Assembly (NCBI RefSeq): GCF_040712315.1
Contig: NC_134018.1
Span: 12,420,835 to 12,484,834 of the forward strand
Direction of reading: 5' to 3'
Source: Castanea sativa
Lineage: Eukaryota; Streptophyta; Magnoliopsida; Fagales; Fagaceae
Length of the DNA: 64,000 bases
In this document: one piece after another, positions 59,340 through 64,000 of the stretch
Layout: the number at the start of each line of letters is the position of its first letter
Numbering within the stretch: position 1 is the first letter of the stretch
Translations under genes and position numbers: made by a program
Notes under the pieces: generated by a model
Told to the model about the DNA's origin: nothing
Seen by the model: only the letters and a program-made list of their open reading frames with translations
The model's database searches: none

Positions 59340-59714
59340 GGGCCAAAATGGGCTTTTGCCTTTTTTTTTTATAAAAAATCCAGTAAAATGTCCCACGTTT
59401 GAAACTAATTAAAAAAATACCCCTATTTTGAAACTCGATTTTTGGAATATCGAGTTATAGCGAACGTGAACTTAGAAATTTTTATTTTTTTTGAAACTCA
59501 AGTACTTCACATGGTACTCGAGTTAAAAATTTTTTTTTTAATTTTCCAGTTTGCTATAACTCGATTGTCCAAAAATCGAATTTTAAATTGAAACTCAATT
59601 TTTTTTTAAAATTGAGTTTCAGTACAAGGGCATTTTCCTAATTAGTTTCAGATATGAGTCGTTTTGCTAAAAAGTTTTGACGAAAGGCAAAAGGGGCAAA
59701 TGCCCATTTTCTCT
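59340..59714. mobile_element. Fold-back Mutator-like MITE, copy 2
   Basis: Left arm GGGCCAAAATGGGCTTTTGCC is mirrored by the right arm GGGGCAAATGCCCATTTTC. Flanking 9-mers CAAAATACG / CAAAATATA agree at 7 of 9 positions. The core carries ACTCGAGTT and ATCGAGTT motifs, like the element at 27331. Non-coding. Confidence 0.75.
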
Positions 59715-60206
59715 CAAAATATAGCTTTGTAATTAGTATTTTCCCCTCTTAATAATTAATTATTTTTCTTTGATTATATCATACATATGTCTACAACTCT
59801 TATTTTAACGGTTTTTATCCATGACAATCTTTAATTTTTTTTTTTGATAAGGACAATCTTTAATTTTGAGCAAGACAAGGTCCACGACAGAAATGAACAT
59901 AACTTTTTTAAGTGTGATAAAAAAAAAAAAAATAGTAATGTGTCCATCCGAACTCCAGTCTCATACAAAATCAACTCTTCGCTTATGTAGTTATGTTACA
60001 TGTGACAAAATCAATCTGATAGTAGATATTATAATATAATTCTAGTGGAAATATCTTATTAGAGATTTGGTATATATTATCATATAAGTTATGATAAAAT
60101 AAATTATTAATTGAATATAAATTAAAATATAAATTACACCACTTTAGTTTGGCTTTATTTTCGTCAGACAAGTTTTATTTTGATCATTTTCATCCTTCCA
60201 CATTTA

Positions 60207-60486
60207 GGGTCCGTTTGGATACAGCTGAAAATTGAAAACTAAAAACTGAAATCACTGTAGCAAAATAATTTTTAAATGTGTAAATAGTACTATGGGACCC
60301 ACTTTTAATTAAAAAAATTGCTGAAAAGTATGTGAACAGTGCACGCACAGTACATGAACAGTGCACGCACAGTGCATGCACAATGACTTTTGTCTCCTAA
60401 AGGACAGATGCGGGCAGTGAAAAAAAAGAAAAAAAAAAAAAGAAACGCTGAACGCTGAACGCGTTCAGTGTTACCCAAACATACGC
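60207..60486. mobile_element. PIF/Harbinger (Tourist-like) MITE, 280 bp
   Basis: Ends GGGTCCGTTTGGATACAGCTGAA and the complement of TTCAGTGTTACCCAAACATACGC form an imperfect inverted repeat. The flanks are TTA (60204-60206) and TTA (60487-60489), the PIF/Harbinger target duplication. The interior has a tandem phrase 'gtgcacgcacagt' repeated near 60338-60380. Confidence 0.82.
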
Positions 60487-60489
60487 TTA

Positions 60490-61420
60490 CTCTCACCCAT
60501 AATGCTTTCATCCATAACTCTCATTAACCATTTAAAAATAATTATTTAATAATAATATAAAAACTATTTGCATTCATTTCCTCATATTGAATTTTTTTAT
60601 CTTTAAACCACTACTTACGTGACTTGCAAATTCATTATGATTGCTTTCTCTTATAATTAAGAATGTCACCGTAGCTAATCCCAGAATGTGATTATCTTAT
60701 TTAGCATTGAGTATCATTGATTACATAAAATGTTAAAGGTATTCTGAGTTTTGTTACATAAAACTTACAAATTAATGTAACAATAAGCGTAATTAGTGAA
60801 CTTCAACCATATATGATTTGTACGTAACATATCAATTTAATTATAAGCACGTACAATGCAATAAAATTTATAGCACTCATAGTATATATTATTCTAAAAA
60901 TAATTAGTACTAAATTTTTTATAACTTTTTAGGGCAGATTAAGAGAACCTTCCTTTCAAATACACTTATTTGATTCTCTCTACATATGTGTGAGGAATGG
61001 ATGAGATACAAAAGAAGTGTATGTAGTAGCATTTCTTTTCAAGATTATAATCCAAACCCTACTTCAACCTATCTCTTCCATTATATGTCACTTAAGAAAT
61101 AAAATTATTTTCTTCTAGCAAAGAAAACAGACCCAAAAATAAATAAAAAAGAGTTGATACTAATCATAGAATTTTATTTGTTAGCGCATGGTCTCTTTAC
61201 CTTCTAAAGACAGGAAAGAGATACATTTAGACACGTTAAAGACAAGAAAGAGATACATCCAAACGCGTTATATGTTGCGTTTAATATATATGTTACAAGA
61301 TGTTTATAATAATAATTAATAAATAAAAACCATATCTAACTCCAAAGTTCCAAATGACATCCAATTTTATTGATCACAATAAAACACCTTTTTTATCTAT
61401 ATAAATATCTTAAAGATATA
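60490..61420. other. Downstream flank of the R3-MYB gene
   Basis: AT-rich sequence with no gene. It presumably includes the 3' UTR of the minus-strand R3-MYB near 61200-61420. Confidence 0.55.
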
Positions 61421-62289
61421 TCATTCGCTTGTGGAGTATCTTGAATTCCAATATTTCTCAATTTCCTCAGCAGTTCTTCCAGGGATTCTACCAGCAATTA
61501 GAGACCATCTGTGTAATTTAAGCCACATGCAATATTATTTAGTACAATAAAATAAGAAAAGAATAATAGAGAGAGAGAGAGAGAGAGAGAATGTGTGTGT
61601 ACCTCTCACCAACAAGATTAAACATTCTTATAACTAGTGTCTCTTCATCATATGAGAATTGTAGCTCAGTCTCTTTATTGTTATCTTCTGCAGCAAATTA
61701 GTACAGTGGTCTAAATGAGAAAACACAGGCATATATGGGCATATATTTACTATTTAGTATCCGTGGAGAGAAAAGAACACAAAAAGAGGAACAAAACTAT
61801 CAAACCGGTTAATATCTAGGTATTAAGCAAAAGCTCTTTTTAATTACAATTAAGTTTCATTTTTTTTTTTCAACCCTATTAAAACATCAAAAGAAATTTA
61901 GTAGTAATATTATTATTTCTCAAAAGAAGATTTATAATGGATACCAACGCAGAATGGCCATCAGTATTGAAATGGGTGCATAGAATTTTACTTTATGTTA
62001 CATGAAAAGCATAAACTCCATAAGAGACAAGACAGAAAAAAAAGCAAAAGAATGATAAACTGAAGACATAATGACGAGTTTTAACTTTTTAAAATTTTTA
62101 CAATTATGGGTTATATAATTTATACTCATAGCCTTATTGATATTAACTTTTAATTTATTAAAAAAAAAAACAAAAATGAAAAAGACAAGGACATTATTGA
62201 CATTGAATAGAGGGGTCACCTTTAGAGTCCAAAGTAGTAGTAGTAGTATCATCAGTAGAAGTAGAAGTAGAGTGATCCAAGGAAGCCAT
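61421..62289 (-). CDS. R3-MYB transcriptional repressor (CPC/TRY/ETC/MYBx type), 80 residues
   Basis: Three minus-strand exons: 62289-62220, 61687-61603 and 61508-61421. GT-AG introns and matching phases give 80 codons plus TGA. After a Ser/Thr-rich N-terminus ([13 protein letters not shown]) comes one R3 MYB repeat, about residues 35-76: [20 protein letters not shown], then [16 protein letters not shown] and a short tail SRYSTSE. Trp53 and Trp72 are the core aromatic residues. The bHLH-contact signature (D/E)-L-x2-(R/K)-x3-L-x6-L-x3-R is kept (Leu41, Arg44, Leu48, Leu55, Arg59) except that position 40 is Thr. Such proteins lack an activation domain. They compete with R2R3-MYBs for bHLH partners, repressing trichome fate, promoting root-hair fate or limiting anthocyanin synthesis. 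Intron 2 holds a (GA)n tract. Subfamily assignment (ETC/TCL/MYBx rather than TRY) is from the tail and is tentative. Confidence 0.93.
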
Positions 62290-62387
62290 ATTTTATGCTG
62301 AACAGAAAGATAGATATTGAGAGAATTTAGGACTTTCGTTTTCAGTAAGAAGAAGCTGTGGGGGATATGTAGGTTTAGTAGTGGCTC

Positions 62388-62394
62388 TTAAATA
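62388..62394 (-). promoter_or_regulatory. Candidate TATA box of the R3-MYB gene
   Basis: Minus-strand TATTTAA lies about 100 bp upstream of the ATG at 62289. This is a normal TATA-to-ATG distance for a short plant leader. No other promoter element is claimed. Confidence 0.5.
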
Positions 62395-63596
62395 CTGAGC
62401 CCTAGAGAGAAAGTCCACAAGTGAAGAATGGAAGGTGAGAAAAAAAAGGAACATTGTAGGAGTAGAATGTTAGTTGGCAAGGGTCGCTGTGTTTGGTGAC
62501 TGAAGTGATTTATTTAACAAACACTGTATTAGAGCATTCAGAACATACTCAATTCCTTAGGAAATATAGCTACGAGTTTTTTATAACTGTACATATAGTC
62601 CAAACTCCAAAAATATTATTTAATTAATGTGCTTTAGAGTTGAGACACCTATGTTAAGACATTAATTTGGATTAGACATGACTGTGTGTTTAGCTTGTGA
62701 TCATAAAGTCCTTGTTTGTATTATTTAAAAACCAAAAGCAAGGCTAGAAAATAGGGGATAGGTTCTTGAGTTTTCTTCAACTTAGCTTATTCAGTCTTCC
62801 AATTGAAATAAAACTTGTATCAGACATAAATTCCATTCAAACCGTACACATGATCACCTAAGTTTCGTTTTTTTTGATGATGTTGTAATGTACTTTCAGA
62901 TTTTGAAGAGGTTTCATTTCTTCTTGTAGTACTCATTACATTTGTTGGTCGATAATGAATTTCCTATCCATGTATATGTTATCCAATCATCGTCAAATAA
63001 TTATCTTCAATATATAGAGTATACTTTCTTCCAGATTTTTTTTTTTTTTTTTTGTGCTTTTATTCTCATCATGATGTCGGTCTCAGTTATGCCCGCACAA
63101 AATTATTCTTAATTTTCCAGGCATGCAAAGAATTTGATACTCTCTCCACTATCAAATTTCCTTGAAACAATGAAATAGGTCAAAGATGGCATGAGCACTA
63201 TGATGCTTTTGAGACCTTTAAACATCATTATGTCCCATGGTGGATGGTCAATATTCTCATAAAGTGTTTAACTTTACGCCACAATCTCTTTTGTCGCAGG
63301 AAAAAAAATGGGCCCGAGATGAAGCATGCGGTTAAAGCAAACCATAGAAATAAAAGATAAATTGAACAATCTTTGGCACGTTGTTTATTAACTAACATAT
63401 ATTCATATTAGCATCAGAATAATTTTTATTTGTTAGAGATATCAAGGGTGAAGAACCGGACACGTTGTAATTAGTTTAGATATAACCTATTATGAAAATA
63501 AAAAGTAATCCTATAAAGTAAACCTAATCCTATATTTGAAGAATAATGCAAACTAAATTAGAGTTAGTCTTTTCATCAGGTCAAATAATGCTAATC

Positions 63597-63632
<36 letters not shown>

Positions 63633-64000
63633 GTAAATGCAAATTATACTTATCATCACCATATATTAATATAGATTAAATCCTGTCACACCAAAAATTA
63701 TCTTTTAAGCTATAAGACTCTTAACTCGTTACGGCATTTTGAAGTTTGAACAAATTTGACAACCAAAGAAGACTTGTGAATTATATTACTAAAAACCATT
63801 GACCAATTGATACTAGAACAAAACGTCAGGGATAAGGCATTTTTTTGGCTCTTAAAAAACTCCAAGTTGTTAGATTTGTTCTTATCTTAATCAAAGAATC
63901 TCTACTGTTGTGTAATAATATTCTTAGGATTTGAATCGATAACTGTAAAATTTTTGTTCTTTTCTTAATTAAGATATATCTACTATTGTGTAATAGTATC
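62395..64000. other. Upstream region of the R3-MYB gene
   Basis: No gene. Contains a T-run (63034-63052), a CT microsatellite (about 63599-63629) and a two-copy local duplication of about 48 bp (around 63873 and 63953: 'tctactgttgtgtaataatattc' against 'tctactattgtgtaatagtatc'). It runs to the window edge. Confidence 0.6.

Overview
The window is nuclear DNA of a flowering plant, most likely a woody eudicot. The signs are AT-rich intergenic DNA full of microsatellites, spliceosomal GT-AG introns, Ty1/Copia LTR retrotransposons, L1-type LINEs with a zf-RVT C-terminus, a DUF659/hAT transposon, several MITE families and an R3-MYB trichome/root-hair type regulator. The LINE 3' ends look like those of Fagales, but that family-level guess is weak and rests on memory only. 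Nothing here is prokaryotic, viral or organellar.

Layout. 1-5615 is gene-free: microsatellites, two SINE-like insertions, a fold-back MITE (3777-4145) and a PIF/Harbinger-like MITE (4894-5572). A single-exon gene of unknown function with an internally duplicated module lies at 5616-6257. A decayed but structurally complete Copia element (Copia-1, minus strand) fills 7864-13845. From 15167 to 24387 lies the wreck of a second small host gene of unknown function. It was split first codon-for-codon by a non-autonomous Copia element (Copia-2, 15200-20280, perfect 5-bp TSD), then by a hAT transposon (20618-24094, perfect 8-bp TSD), and it also carries a one-base frameshift. A solo LTR (26287-27056) and a fold-back MITE (27331-27631) follow.

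The main host gene is a CCA-adding tRNA nucleotidyltransferase at 28568-52480 on the plus strand. All 14 exons can be joined with consistent phase into a 529-residue protein. Two introns have been inflated by LINEs. Intron 7 (9.7 kb) holds a nest of at least five LINE pieces. Intron 11 (7.3 kb) holds a nearly complete 5.7-kb LINE (LINE-B) whose first ORF is intact and overlaps ORF2 by ATGA. ORF1 has an N-terminal domain that I read as PUR-like, with no zinc knuckle.

52481-61420 is gene-free apart from a degenerate RNase H-like fragment (54414-54810) and several MITEs, one with a dense CCGG array. The last gene is an 80-residue R3-MYB on the minus strand (62289 to 61421, three exons). 62395-64000 is its upstream region.

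The only genes that look functional are the 5616 gene (unknown), the CCA enzyme (maturation of tRNA 3' ends, essential in nucleus/cytosol and organelles) and the R3-MYB (a competitor of R2R3-MYB for bHLH partners). They do not form a pathway. The dominant story is mobile-element accumulation around and inside them.
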